Part shown: piece by piece, positions 44,051-56,469 of the stretch | How positions within the stretch are numbered: position 1 is the stretch's first letter | How the letters are laid out: each line of letters begins with the position of its first letter | Origin: Dermanyssus gallinae | Taxonomy: Eukaryota; Arthropoda; Arachnida; Mesostigmata; Dermanyssidae | Direction: 5' to 3' | DNA length: 64,000 nt | Assembly (NCBI GenBank): GCA_003439945.1 | Contig: QVRM01005614.1 | Span: 1 to 64,000 of the forward strand | Program-made: the position numbers and the translations under genes | Notes under the pieces: model-generated | Database searches by the model: none | What the model was told of the DNA's origin: nothing | What the model saw: the letters and a program-made list of their open reading frames with translations, nothing else

Positions 44051-44189
44051 TAGCATGAATTTGATGCTCGGCAAAATGTGTGCGCAAAATGCAATTGATA
44101 AGTAAGCTATGAAAAACATATTTCAACATAATCAACAATGACAGCAGGTTTTGCCCTAACATGATTTCAACAAATCAAAGGTAGGACTA

Positions 44190-44300
44190 TACGCCATATC
44201 ACAATGATTCCTCATCGCAATTATGTTATGCAAGCGCAAGTGTAAAAAGTACGCTTCAGTCTTAATGAGTAAAAGAACCAGAGATTCATTCCCTGATATG
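44190..44300 (+). repeat. Dispersed repeat D, copy 1
   Basis: CCATATCACAATGATTCCTC, then ATTATGTTATGCAAGCGCAAG and AAAAAGTACGCTTCAGTCTT correspond to 45605-45715, roughly 75-80% identical by eye. Confidence 0.7.
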
Positions 44301-44423
44301 TCATATAATAAGGGACGCCAGGGCGTCGTTATAGACCAGAGGCACTTTCGCTAGAGGCCGTTTACGGTGCTGAGGTTCTAAGGGAAAGGAAGCATCGATA
44401 GGAGTCCTTTGGCGCGTGGGGTT

Positions 44424-44449
44424 AAAACGTAGGGTTTGTAACCCGAAGA

Positions 44450-44489
<40 letters not shown>

Positions 44490-44511
44490 GTAGGGTTTGC
44501 AACCCGAAGAG

Positions 44512-44549
<38 letters not shown>

Positions 44550-44571
44550 GAGTTTATATATATATATATTC
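44424..44571. repeat. Tandem pair separated by (TA)n
   Basis: A 29-30-base unit (AAAACGTAGGGTTTG then AACCCGAAGAG) occurs at 44424-44453 and 44485-44513, each followed by a (TA)n tract (44455-44484 and 44514-44545). The unit contains GGGTT...AACCC self-complementarity. Confidence 0.88.
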
Positions 44572-44579
44572 ATTTAAAC

Positions 44580-45600
44580 GCAGGTAATATGTTGTATTTG
44601 ACATTCAAATTGTATAGCAAGCGATGGCTAGCTTATTAAAAGGTGCGCTGGCTTAAGCCACAACTAGCCTAAATAGTCCTACATAACAAGAAACAGCACT
44701 TTTGGTGCTTAATGCTTGGAACTTAGTAAAAGGATTTGTTCCAAGTAGCTCTTAGGGGCTGTATGTGCACGTATATGGTAAGCTGTTTCTTCTTGCGTTG
44801 CCAAGATTTCGCCTGTTCTGACAAAATGAGAATCTACTACTAGCGAGAACTCCGGTAATGTATAAGACTACGCTGAGCGGACGTGTCCGCTGTTCGTTGC
44901 TATATCGTTATCACAGGAGTGCTTCTGTTTACTGCTGTACCGGCAGGCCCTCTTCATAGGGGGCAGGTGTTCAACGACCAAGCCAATGGCACGCTAAGCT
45001 GAAGATTAGCCTGATTGAAGATACATGGTGCAAACAGTTCGTTCTGCGTTCGTTGCGCACGGATATCTAGCGCTCGCACTGCAGCCGACGTGACCAGCCG
45101 CGTCTGCATTGCTAACCGACGTGTCTACAGGTCATAGCACAATAGCAATCCTTATTCGCCCTGCAGGTTAGGCCCACGTCTTTAGGTACAGGCCACGCCT
45201 TGTAGGCCCGCTGACCTCAAGCCACCATTCACTATCATCGTAGTGCCATACGAAGAACAGGGCCTGGTGAAGCACTCCTTCTACGGCAACGCTTGTAGTT
45301 GTTCCAGTTGAGCCCATCGGTTCGGCGTCTTCCCAGCAATAGAACTAGTTGCAGTGGCAGCTTTACAATCTTTGTCCGCTGGTCGATTCTCTAACTGTAG
45401 AGGATACTCAGAGTACCGCCTTGTCTTTTGTATTTCCGTAATGACGATAGTTCATATCGGGCCGCCTTGCAAGCATTGCAATGGGCGATTTCTTAAAGCT
45501 CATAACCTAGAGCGGTGTGTTTTGCAGCTTTGTCCATAAGTGGACGCTTATTACAAAGTAGTTCGAGTTTGGATTTCAAGTGGTTGTATTTTTCGTTTGC
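44580..45600. other. Unassigned sequence
   Basis: No coding or repeat signal recognised. Base composition is more GC-rich at 44960-45330 without a usable frame. Confidence 0.4.
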
Positions 45601-45604
45601 GTCA

Positions 45605-45715
45605 TATCACAATAACTCGTCGTCGCAGTTATTTTATGCAAATGCAAGTACAAAAAGTATGCTTCAGTCTTGACGAGTAAAGAACTAGATACTCGTACCC
45701 TGATTTTGCGAATAG
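45605..45715 (+). repeat. Dispersed repeat D, copy 2
   Basis: TCATATCACAATAACTCGTC, TTATTTTATGCAAATGCAAG and AAAAAGTATGCTTCAGTCTT correspond to copy 1, 1.4 kb upstream, same orientation. Confidence 0.7.
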
Positions 45716-46907
45716 TATTTTTGGGGAAGTAACCCAACGAATACCCCCCAGGAAGGTCTCCTTAGGTGATCGATAAGAGAGACGCGAAGGTATTCCCGTA
45801 GACTCGACAGACTTTATGCGTCGTTTTACGGCATTAAGAGTCTAAAAGAAGTTAAAATTATCTCGAGTATAATTTGAGTAATTTGATCACAAGTAATGTT
45901 GGAGGTTTTCTTTCGAACTTGTTCGCTTTCTTACGCACACTTCTTGTTACAATTTATACCAAACATAGGACGATCAACAGAAGCTTTTTTTTTCATACTG
46001 ATAATAGACAAATACTATTATGTTTTGACGTCCTTATGCCCTTAGGTCACGCGTAACCTTTACCAGAAGGTCTAAAAACTTCTGTAGAAACTGCACAAAC
46101 GTGTGCGCTGAACATCAGGGTATTTTTTATATAATTGTTTTAATTATTTACTATAATAATGGTACCAAGGCGTGTTGTAAAAATAAACAAGGTCTAAACG
46201 TTTTGTATGTGAAATTCATTCTAGTAGCGAGGTTATGTTCATCTCCTTGCAGCCAGCAAGTACGCTCTACCGATCAATGTTGCATTCCTTACAACGCGTA
46301 CATATACAATTATTGGCTTCACAGCATTCTCTATTTAGACAGAAATAAAGATGGCAACCATACTATGTTTATCGGCAAACCAGCATGCGGCTCTTCTGGG
46401 CAGCACTCTTCCATCTCTCAGAGCGGAAATCCTTGTAGACAAGATGCAGTGCTGACTTGAGAGTGGAAGCTAAGAATAGTTATGCCTGTGAAATTATTGT
46501 CCGACGTTAAATCCGAAATAGATAGCATCATCGTAGGTACGTTCCTTTTCATGACCTAATGTTTTCCTGGAGAGAGAAAGGAACAGGTGAAATGTTTCTG
46601 ATATAATCCATCTACTCAAAGTCCATAGTGTGTTCATTGACAATAACCAAAATAAAGTGGCGGCATTATACAAATTGTTCTTCTTTATATATATATAACT
46701 TCCAATGATCACCCGCCGTCACGAACATATCGCGCGCGTATAGAAAAACGTCATAACCAACTAGTTCACAGACATCTTCTCAATCAAGGCATATCTGAAT
46801 AGATCAAAACGCTCAGGAACAAGTGCAGTTTTTCTCCAGATGGTATACCACATTTTTTTAGAAACAAATCCTTGTAAAAGCGTGGGAACGTACTGGGGTC
46901 TCGGAGC
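45716..46907. other. Unassigned sequence
   Basis: No recognised feature; a 119-codon frame at 46101-46460 shows no domain. Confidence 0.4.
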
Positions 46908-48531
46908 ATGTGGGTTGTATCTACAGCTGATGACTTGACATTTATCGCGCCGCAAGGGCAATCGACAATAGATATATTTGCTACAAATGCTGATCCGCGT
47001 AACGTGGAATATAGAGGAATACAACGGGATACCCTGGCGTTTGGAGTGAAGGAGCATTTACCAGTTGCAATGAATATCTCACTTGGCCCGCAAACTTTCT
47101 ACAGCAAGCGGCCTTCTCTGAGTCGTACCCTCGACATCACACGACTGAAAACCGTTACTCGAAGTGTTTTTCCTGTTTCAGTGCTGATCGACGTAGAGTC
47201 ATATGCTTGCAGGCTCCGTACCGTCATTACCGGTAGCACCCGGCCAAAACCAGCTCGTAGTAAGTTTGTCCTATGGTACAATCAGCAGCGCCGCTCCTTC
47301 AAGCACTACATGGTGCAAGCATACATCCTAGCTCGTACACGCCCTGAGATGATGCCCCTTTACACTCAACTAAGCCGCGCGTACAAGAAAGTGGTAAAGG
47401 AAGCTATAAAGGAGCAGGAAGAGCGAAGTGAGTACAAGTTACTGGTCAAGGCACACCAATCACCACACAAATGGTTGCGTGCCCATAGACGCGCCACTGC
47501 ATGTCCAATCCAGCCTGAGAAGTTAAACGAGCACTTCCGTAAAAGGTTTGCCGGTGCGGTAACCATTCCGAGCGATGCTCCTGTAGTATTTTCTGCATGA
47601 AGCGAGCGAATATAGGAAGCTCGCCAGGCCCTGTCTCGCTCTCTTGTCGACTCGGAGGTAACTGAAGCAATGGTAAAGGCGCCGCTGGGTAAGGCCCCCG
47701 GATCTGACCTAGTGGTAAAAGAACATCTTCGGCAGGCCACGTTGTTAGTGCCGTGTTTCACTGCACTTTTCAATGAAGTGCTTAGAACATCCCAATTACC
47801 CGTGGAATGGAGGACCAGGCTTCTTAGTATCATTGCTAAGGGAAAGGGAGACCCGCTGGCTCCATCATCCTACCGAGGAATAACGAAAACTAGCGTAATA
47901 TATAAGCTTCTGTCGGCCATCTTAACCCGTCGCCTGCAAGTATTTTTAGAAACTACCGGGGCACTTCCTGAGCAGCAACACGGATTCAGAAAAGGCAGAT
48001 CAACAATGACTGCGTGCGCCGTGCTTCTAAACTCGGTTAATCGTACACTTCGTGTCAGGGGGATTATCTATTCGGCGTGTTTGTGGACTTCAAGGCGGCC
48101 TTTGATACGGCCTCTCGAACGATCATCCTTGACAAGCTGGCACATAGTGGAGTCCCACTGACCATGCTAGAGCTTCTAAGAAGCATCTTGCAAGAGGGAC
48201 TGGTAATAATAGACGATGAGGTTGCTGAGCACGCGCCGATCACTCAGACCATAAAATGGCCGACATCGACCCGCTGTTTTATCAAACGAGAGCAATGACG
48301 TCGGATTTGTGGAGAGCCTGCAGTTGTAAGAACCGGCATCTAATCACCAGATTTGCCATCCACGGCTTCCATCTGAAGATCTGTGCGCGCGAGAAGTTTC
48401 ATGAAATCTCGGCGGTGTGTATGTGTAAACTTTGTGGCTGCCCGTGTGATCTATATCACCTTCAGCGTTGTGAAAGAGCAATTCCGCTGTCTCAACTCTG
48501 GAAATGCGATGTCTATGATGTATATTCGTAA
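46908..48531 (+). pseudogene. APE-type LINE with internal deletion (copy C)
   Basis: An open frame from 46908 to 47600 covers the endonuclease end (STADDLTFIAPQGQSTIDIF, then TNADPRNVEYRG) and the long basic linker. After a TGA at 47598 the same frame resumes, then 47670-48161 gives the RT start: KAPLGKAPGSDLVV, SSYRGITKTSVIYKLL and QQHGFRKGRSTMTACA. A frameshift at about 48075 leads to VFVDFKAAFDTASRTIILDKL (motif A). Motif B, YADD and the thumb are absent. At about 48250 the sequence jumps to FAIHGFHLKICAREKFHEIS and the CCHC knuckle CMCKLCGCPCDLYHLQRC. So roughly 800 bases are deleted between palm and tail. Confidence 0.8.
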
Positions 48532-48959
48532 ACCAATCACTGGTTAATAAAACTTCTACTACTATAGTAAAAGCGTGGGATGACACAGCCCGCAGGTGCG
48601 TATTAGCTACCCAGATCACGCAGCCAGCTGAGTGCGAAAGTTGCTGCGGGGGATACAAATTGCGACGTCGCAAAAATAAACGGCCGAGCACAAACATATG
48701 TACAGGCACTTTAAGACGTAAATTTATTAACATTGATCAATACCATGTAGTATACTGAACCAAACATGGCTGCAGCTACCGCAGCGAATCAGGCAATTAT
48801 GTTGTGTCAACAATTGTCATAACTGCCAATCGGATGATGAATAAACAATATAATAATATTAAAAAGTGGTAAGGATTCGGTGTGTAACTACTACGCGGTG
48901 GCTTAGCTATCCATCGCGTGTTTTTTTTAAATGCAGAAGTTGATCGTTTCTCATATAAA

Positions 48960-49640
48960 AACTATTTAGTGTTTAAGGGGTTTATTGATATACATAAGCA
49001 TGAGTTTGCTAGGGGGCGTTCCACAGGAACACAACTTATATCTGTGATCCAGGATTAAAGCCTACACATGAATAATTGTAGAACATTTAATTGCATATAC
49101 TTTGATTTTTCAAAATGTTGTTATTTCACAAAGTGAGAGTTACACTTGTGCTATAAAAATAAAGAAGAATCATTGACATTGATTCCACAATTCGCCAATG
49201 GGTGTCTGCGTACGTTACTGGGCGAACATTTACCGTCAAAGTCGGTAATGTAGAAAGTGACTCCCTCAGTTGCGTCTCAGGGGGTGCCTCAATGATAGTA
49301 AGCCTCTTGCTCTTCAGAATATACGTCTTTGGTATTCCAACAATGACTTCAGAAGGTGTCACTTATCTTTTATTTGCGGATGATTTAAAAATATACTCAG
49401 CACTCGACAGCCCCACAAGTATAACTGAACTAGCAACTTAAGCACTTAAAAGTGAAAAACACACAAATATCTGTTCCCAAATGCGTCGAGGTGTCATCAG
49501 ATGGCAGTTTGCCACTGTATACACTTGATAACGATGCAATATCGGTAATTGAATATTTTAATGATTTTGGTGTGTTTGTGACCCCTACCCAGACTTCTCT
49601 AAATATTTACTGTCATCGTTATTTCTGCCTCTGAATTATG
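48960..49640 (+). pseudogene. Jockey/CR1-like LINE RT remnant
   Basis: Plus-strand blocks: HEFARGRSTGTQLISVIQD and FNCIYFDFSK (motif A, near 49090-49120); WVSAYVTGRTFTVKVGNVES (49200-49260); SCVSGGAS at the motif B position, normally VSGVPQGS; LLFADDLKIYSALDSPTS with the FADD of motif C (49365-49420). It then decays to VIEYFNDFGVFVTP near 49545. Stops and frameshifts throughout. Confidence 0.75.
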
Positions 49641-52181
49641 TTATACCATAGATTAGATAGATCATTAGATTAAATAGACTGCCTGTCTTTTATTTTAGAA
49701 TGCTTTATTTTAATTAGTCAAGATTTCTATCCGCATTTTCACAAAGGTCTAGTCTTACCCAAATTATCTTATTGCATCCAATAATAATAATTTATATTTT
49801 ATTATAAATAATTTAGTTATTAAATTTATCAGACAATTGTAAAAAGGATGTCATATTTCTCGTGAAAACGTATATTTTGTGCCAATACAAATTTACGCGA
49901 ATGAGGTGATCTATCGCTGTATAAAAAGTTTTCTTGTTTCGGTATGTATATTTAAGCATATACGACCCTTGAGTAAAAATGCTTTTGATCTAACTATACT
50001 GTAATTCATTCGTGCAAACCGGCAAACAACCTGATTCTAAAATAGGCTATTAACAGTCTTGAAGTAGCTGCGAAAATTCTGAAAAGGCGCTCTCTGCAAT
50101 TATGGGAACAACTATTCCATATCTAACGATACTTATGCAACCACTATCATGACACGAAGGGGTGCACACCGTTGTATAATTATTTTTTTAGCAAATATAA
50201 TAGAAAGCGCTTTTGTTAACCGAATAAACGGTGGAATGGAGGCTAGGTAGGCGATGACGCCTACGAAGCCGCCTTGCTGTGCGATTATCTGACTCCACGC
50301 CAGGCGAACATATTATTGATTGCATCAAGTCTTGCAATACATTTTGGTAAAAACATTGATGATAAAGCAACGGAACAGCATGTTCACACGTATAGATGTT
50401 GATTTGACTAGGTCTCTTAAATGCGCATAAAAGGTAAGCTCCATTGATTTTATACACTAATGTTCCGTTTTGCGGTTAGAGGAGATACGGCAGCAAACCT
50501 GATTAAATAATTATGAAATTATATAGTGTCCAATTTCGAAACAATAATGAAACACGCAGAGATGTTGTTGTATAGACGCGTACCTTGTAGGAAGTATGGT
50601 GGAGCCACTTCGTAAGAGGCACCACAGCACGTCATGCATAGCTTTTCCGTGCAATAAGTTCTCTGTTGGAATAATTAATATGGTTTATTAATACCCAAAT
50701 TGGTAAATTATTAATAAGTATATTAATCTCAAGGAGTGTTTTTCTACATGACCGGATCTTCTCTCGTCTTGCGAGTTCAGCTATTGACTGCACTGCTGGA
50801 CATGCTGCGGCGTGGTATCTATCACAATGGCCTAAGCATCTCGCGCCCCTACATCTGTCGGAATAAGGAATATGATAAACAGCTTAGAAACCCCATAGGT
50901 GCATGTCTGTAGAGGTCGAAGTGGTTCGTTCAGTATTGTTAATTTAGATTTATGACGTTTTAACAATGTATTAATTCTGTTATAATTTTCGTGTTAAAAC
51001 CTTGTGAGCGCCGTATATGAGGCTCGACAACACGACTGGTTGAGAAGTTCTGTCGCACCGCCCATTACAGGTATAAAACATGACAGCCACGGTGGAGAAC
51101 AGATCACCGTAACTAGGGTTCATGTAACGGGTATAGAAGCACTTGTCGATGAATGCATATGTCTCTTTCGTGACGAATTTCGCGCACTAGGATGAGTAGG
51201 CCGCGCTACCTTAGAGTCCTGTACACCCTGTATCTTCCTAATGGTTCCAGGAGAGCACCTGGTGAATTGGGCGAAGTAATATACTGATGCAGAAAAAGAA
51301 ATCCTCGAAATGACATTCTCGTAGCATCGTCCTGTACGCTACCAGCTTCTCATTGATCATAGTTCCGTTTTGTGTATGTCTGCATCATTACGGGTAGCCA
51401 ATGGAAAATCTCTAGGCCACTGAACGTTGTCTTGTCGTCCAGGACGCCAGATAAGTTTATTATGTCGTTTCGGCACATTGATGTTACCCATGAATCATTA
51501 AATGTGATGATGATTGTGTCGTTTTCTCTGTGATACGCGAAGATTCTGTTAGAACCGCAAACATTGTGCGCCTCGCGTGGGTCGCACCCCAGCTAATATG
51601 GAAGTAATGTATTAAACAGAAAGATCACAAATTCATGACCCGTAACATATCCAGACTCACTGCACTTAGCCCAAAGGCTCACTATATACGGCCGCTTTCA
51701 CCGAAAGTTAAAGCGTGCAAGCTAGTAGTCGATTGCTACAACCCTAATGAGCGTTGCGCATGCTGAAGGTGCAAATAGATCTGCCCATGCCCACTAGTGC
51801 CTTCGCTGGCAAAGCGGCGCCTCAGCCATGCCCCTTGCAAAGTCAGACATAGCATGATATAGCGACCGTGCGGATTACGTTGTTATCATCGTAGATTTGT
51901 TTTTATCTAAAATATAGCATTTATGTATGCGTTTACATTATCGGGTAATAAATAACAACCTAGAGGTATTACGTAGAACACCTCCATATGTCAGGTGTTT
52001 CAGCGAAATATTCATTCTATAACACTGGGCAGGGAGGGGGGGGGGGGCTATAACGGAACGTAGTAGCACCGGAACAAAATGAGCATAGCAATAAAATAAA
52101 ATATTAAAAAACACATTTAACCATTGACGTTATTAAAAAGAGAAGCCGCGGTCTGGTGCAGGTATTGGTTCAAATGTACGT
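49641..52181. other. Unassigned AT-rich sequence
   Basis: No recognised genes or repeats. Short frames only; G-run at about 52030-52045. Confidence 0.45.
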
Positions 52182-52703
52182 TTAGGTCGTAAAAACTATA
52201 GCGCGACGAGCACTAAATTTAAAGCGTAGCCATACTCGCTGGCGACCTTCTACAGGTGGATCATAAACAAGAATTATACGTGTGCCGCTTTGCAAGAGAC
52301 TGGTCTCATTTGCTGTGGAGCCACAAAATGAGACGCAAGGTGCACGCTCCTCGTTCTCATCGAACCTGCTCAGGCGACCTATTGTGTCATCTACAGGCCT
52401 GATGTTTGTCAAACCATACGCGCCGCAAAAGCCAGCATGTAGAAATAAATCATCTCTGCTCTTAGCTGCGACGATACTAAGCCAACATCGGATGACTAGC
52501 AATGTTGTTCCTAGCTTCATTCCGCCCAGTTCCTGTGTTGAAAGGCCTTGCTTGGTTACAGCAGCATTGCCAGGGAAGACTGCCTGAAAACCAACTGGAT
52601 GCGCGGCGGTAGCTTGTTGATAAGCGCAAATTTCAATAGGGCAAACTAAGCGGGCTCTATCCATGGCATCGAATACGGAACTCGGAGCGAAGAGGTTCTG
52701 CAT
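52182..52703 (-). CDS. Unrecognised 173-codon ORF
   Basis: The longest open frame of the last 15 kb, starting MQNLFAPSSVFDAMDRARLV. I do not recognise it. It has no signal peptide, clear membrane segment or zinc cluster, though it contains several cysteines and a moderately hydrophobic segment, GTTLLVIRCWLSIVAA. Higher GC than its surroundings and few rare-looking codons suggest it may be or may have been coding. The start codon (52701-52703) sits at the edge of a 9-bp inverted repeat (ATGATAGCT/AGCTATCAT, 52702-52727). A single-exon gene, an exon, or a fragment of an integrated element are all possible; chance is not excluded. Confidence 0.3.
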   Translation of the reverse strand: MQNLFAPSSVFDAMDRARLVCPIEICAYQQATAAHPVGFQAVFPGNAAVTKQGLSTQELGGMKLGTTLLVIRCWLSIVAAKSRDDLFLHAGFCGAYGLTNIRPVDDTIGRLSRFDENEERAPCVSFCGSTANETSLLQSGTRIILVYDPPVEGRQRVWLRFKFSARRAIVFTT

Positions 52704-53756
52704 GATAGCTTAATGATGAGCTATCATAAACAGGATATTGCAGATGCGCATGCAGAAAAAGGCCTTCATCGACATTATCGACAACATCGGCGTTATTTAT
52801 CGACAGTATCGACGAACCATTAACCTGACTAATTATATGTATATGTGGTGGCGTACCAGCAGTTTATAGAATGTCTAAAACTTGAAAGATATTCCTCCAC
52901 AGTAATCTCGAAATGCGTAGACTATCCTATTACCATTTCGTACTGTTGCCCATTTACCATATGTATAACAAGTCCTGAGCAAACAATTTCTTGGGAACTT
53001 ACATTCGGGACCATATTTTAACAAATTGCTTTTGCCTACACTCAGCACAACGGTGAACTTTCTCAAAAACCTCACGTTACTCGAACTATGCTTGTTCCGA
53101 CTGAATCGCCCTAATCGTGTACATACTGAAACTGTATCACAGATATACTGTAGTTGACTATAGCTTACTAACTGCTTCCTTATTTATTGCTATTTTAAGT
53201 TTCGATTGATGCGTTAAGACACTATATATTCGTATTTGCCAACGTGATGTAAAGCTTTGAATGCGTAAATCGCCTATATAAAATAGTGTAATAGCTAATA
53301 CTACCGCTATTACGAGAACTGGATCGCTCTTGGATTTTAAAAACAACAGTAGCATAACATAAAGGTGATTTGATAACAAGAAAGTGCTTAAGAATATCCG
53401 CTTGCTTTAGCTGACGTAAAGGAATCAGGTTGTCAACTTGCAGTAGTGTTCAGACATTTAGCAATAGTTTACCTTTGCCAGTTGTCAGGTGCGGTCGCGT
53501 TTGGCTTCGCTCTGTGAAACTAAGTCTGAATAGTGCAGGGAGGGAGGTTAAAGCTTCAACGTAAGACATAACAACGTATCGATTTTTATGACTTTCCTTA
53601 ATCCTGCTATTCGCCTTTTGCTAGCTTGCGTTGGGTGGTATGCAGATTACTGACAGGTAGTCTCTACGAACATGACAGGGTATTATTGGCGTTGGCTTGT
53701 TTAGCCGCAAACGTAGATCTTGCACAACTATGTAGGAGAAAAAAACAGAATAACAA
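52704..53756. other. Unassigned sequence
   Basis: At 52767-52815 the motif ATCGACA recurs about four times in loose tandem. No other feature. Confidence 0.4.
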
Positions 53757-53757
53757 C

Positions 53758-53801
<44 letters not shown>

Positions 53802-53803
53802 GG
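53757..53803. repeat. (TA)n microsatellite
   Basis: About 22 TA units shortly upstream of a SINE copy. Confidence 0.9.
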
Positions 53804-53832
53804 TGCGCACCATTGAGAATTTCTTTAATTAA

Positions 53833-53970
53833 ACATATAGGTGTGCGGTCCTAGCCACACTGTCGCACATTTGTATTTATGGGGGTCCGTCTATAAAGCT
53901 ATGCGAAAAGGCAGTCCCGTGGACGTTAAATCATGGTTGAGGGTCAGCCCGAAGACTTTATTTTACTTAC
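53833..53970 (+). mobile_element. tRNA-derived SINE, family A, 5'-truncated copy
   Basis: Matches the family from ACACATAGGTGTGC onward: TCGCACATTTGTATTTATGG, GGGGTCCGTCTATAAAG, CAGTCCCGTGGACGTTAAAT and the terminal stem-loop GGTTGAGGGTCAGCC, where one base change is compensated by a G-U pair. Box A and the 5' tRNA half are missing. Confidence 0.82.
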
Positions 53971-56110
53971 CAGGGTAGATAGGCATTATCGCTACACAGC
54001 CACCGATGTGTCCTTGTAGCATATACATTGTAACGGCACGTCACATTTCCCTTAACGTACGTGTGGTTCTGCGTCTCCGGTGCATTCCGACCAATTCTTT
54101 AAGTTACCTTTCGACGCTTAGTAAGCCGATTGCTATGCAGCGACAGGCTCTCGCTTATATCCTTATGGCACATCTATTTGTTACAAAATACATATGGGCT
54201 TGTGCCGTAATATTCCTCTTTTCCACATCAAGGCAACATGACCAAACGTTAAGGTTCGTTGGTCTGTGCTAAACTTAGTTACTTCCACTCGAGCATATGG
54301 ATTTACTACGATGCATAGAACTTTTTGCTAACCCAATGTGTCCGGACAGGAGTTTTTAAAAATTGCATTTTATGGTAAACCAACAATACATGCACAGTAC
54401 ACTAATGTTTGCTACAGTTCTAACGCAGCATCTAAATCTATTATAAACATGGCAGAATACGCATTATACTACCAGGCGCTTTATACTACCTTACAAAAAG
54501 CTTAGCCGGAAATGAAACGAACATTGATGCACGGCGCGATGCTCAATGAGCGTCAGCAGAAGTTAACCGCCGCTTGCTTAACTGTTATCTGCAAGGTCGT
54601 GCCCTCTGGTGATTTTTCGTTGGTCTCATGCAGAGTTGTGAGGCTACTGTTAATGGTATGCCTACGTATTCAGAATTCCGGCGGCGTCTGGCAAAAACCT
54701 CAGCTAACTCGGTTGGAAGTTTGCTCAATTAAACGTCAATACAACTATCAATTAAAGAGGACCTTTCTCCTGCTACGGCTTCGGTGGGCCCCCAAGTGAC
54801 TTCACGGAAAGGATGGGCCGCTTCTTGCTTGGGCCGCGTTAATCTGCTGCTGTGTGCCGCGACTTCTCCAGCTGCATTTCTAAAGGAGGCTCTTGCCTGC
54901 CCTTTGCTTCTGTGGCTCTTGGTCGGACGTCTGTTCGCGGTCGAGCTGATTCCTGAATTAGATCCCTGCCTGTTGTGCTCATCATCGCGTCCCACTAGAC
55001 GAAACGGGGAATAGAAGATGAAGAACTCGCTGGGAACAATGAGCCGACCGGCACCGCAGGAGAGAACGACGACAACGGTAGGCCTGCGAATTGACTCCAC
55101 TGATGAATGCTCGATCAGGAAGAGTTGGCCCTGTGCTGTGATTTCACAAGGGCGGAGAAACAGCTGCGTAGCTTGCCGCTTCTGTTGTGAAGACACCTAT
55201 CGCGGCAGCTATGACTGGTGCTGGCGGTGCAGCTTCACAAACAGACGGGGAACGGCGTGTATGCTTCTTCGCGCTAGCCCAGCCTTAGGTGGTACAGGGA
55301 GACCGAATCGGGAGAAAGGCTCGGCGAATGATTTTAACAGTAGGACGAAAGAAGTGCTGGCCAGGCTCACTATTTCCGCTATTCGGAACAGCCTTGCACG
55401 AGCCTGGAGAGAGCACAGGAACACCTTCTAGGCAGTTATCACGTCACGTCGATGTCGACGACTAAGGTGGTCGCCAGCCCTTCGAAGCCGTGGCTGCCGC
55501 AGGAGCTAACAACTCATTTCTTATACCTCACCCGAGAGGGAAAAATCTCAGGATTTCCCTCAGATCTCTCCCTCTATGGCTATCCATCCGAGCAGCTGCG
55601 GTTTGTCTGGCAAGACACGTTTTGGGAAGCTTGTCGCGTGTCAGGCTTTCTCTCGCCCTGGTGTTATGATTACTTGGGTTAGGTTTATCCAGCGAATATA
55701 TGTGATGCCGTTCGAGGTGGATTCGGATGAGGGTGCTTCGAAACAGATGCAATCGCTTATTATACTTTTTCTCACTTTAAATAAAATTGGAGAAAAATAA
55801 TGCTTCATCGTTTTTTTTTCTAATTTTATACAGCATTAATATTTATTAAAACATACGTGTATTTCGTTTTTAAGCATTTCATTATGTTTTAATTAGTCAT
55901 GGACTACTCCGGCATTCGCATTGGATTAAATGGAAACTGCAAAAACGAACTTATGAGCATTCAGGGCACCTTTGAATACAAATGATTGTCTTAAACCGCA
56001 AAGGCGAAACGTATCTTAGCTTTTATATAATGCTAGTGCACACAATTAATTGAACCATTGCGTCCTATGTCAACCACCCTGTGATAGACCTGATGAAACC
56101 CGGGCGGTGC
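53971..56110. other. Unassigned; GC-rich open frames at 54.7-55.7 kb
   Basis: 54729-55431 is relatively GC-rich with overlapping open frames on both strands (155 codons minus, 137 codons plus). The plus frame (55018-55431, MKNSLGTMSRPAPQER) is Cys/Arg-rich. A second plus frame, 55452-55682, follows, and AATAAA lies at about 55782. This could be a retained gene fragment or LINE ORF1, but I recognise no domain and do not call a gene. Confidence 0.3.
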
Positions 56111-56111
56111 C

Positions 56112-56140
56112 TTTATATATATATATATATATATATATAT
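56112..56140. repeat. (TA)n microsatellite
   Basis: About 14 TA units. Confidence 0.9.
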
Positions 56141-56266
56141 CAACTTTATTTTTCCATTCCGAGATAAAACTTTTTCTACCTCTATAGAACTATTTCAGCA
56201 ACCTGTGCACAGCCTAATATTAGGTACAAACCGCGTTGACAGGCAAAGTGCTCGCAGCATGTACCT

Positions 56267-56456
56267 GAAAAAAATCCTTTCGGGGCTGACTCTCAGCCAA
56301 GATTTAACGTCCATGGGACTGCTTTTCGCATTGCTTCATAGACAGACCCCCATAAATACAAATGTGCAATGGTGGGGCTCGAACTTGCACACCTATGTGT
56401 CTCCTCCGGTCGCGAGGCGCAGACGCATGCTACCACGCCACAGGGCTCGACCGCAT
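56267..56456 (-). mobile_element. tRNA-derived SINE, family A, full-length copy with target duplication
   Basis: 190 bp on the minus strand, flanked by the exact 9-bp repeat CATGTACCT (56258-56266 and 56457-56465). Minus-strand order: TGTGGCGTGGTAGCATG with box A, CCGGAGGAGACACATAGGTG, box B AAGTTCGAGCCCC, the TTTGTATTTATGGGGGTC body, and the GGCTGAGAGTCAGCC stem-loop near the 3' end. It lacks the extra hairpin arm seen in the copy at 8.5 kb, so this is probably closer to the family consensus. Confidence 0.9.
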
Positions 56457-56469
56457 CATGTACCTACCC

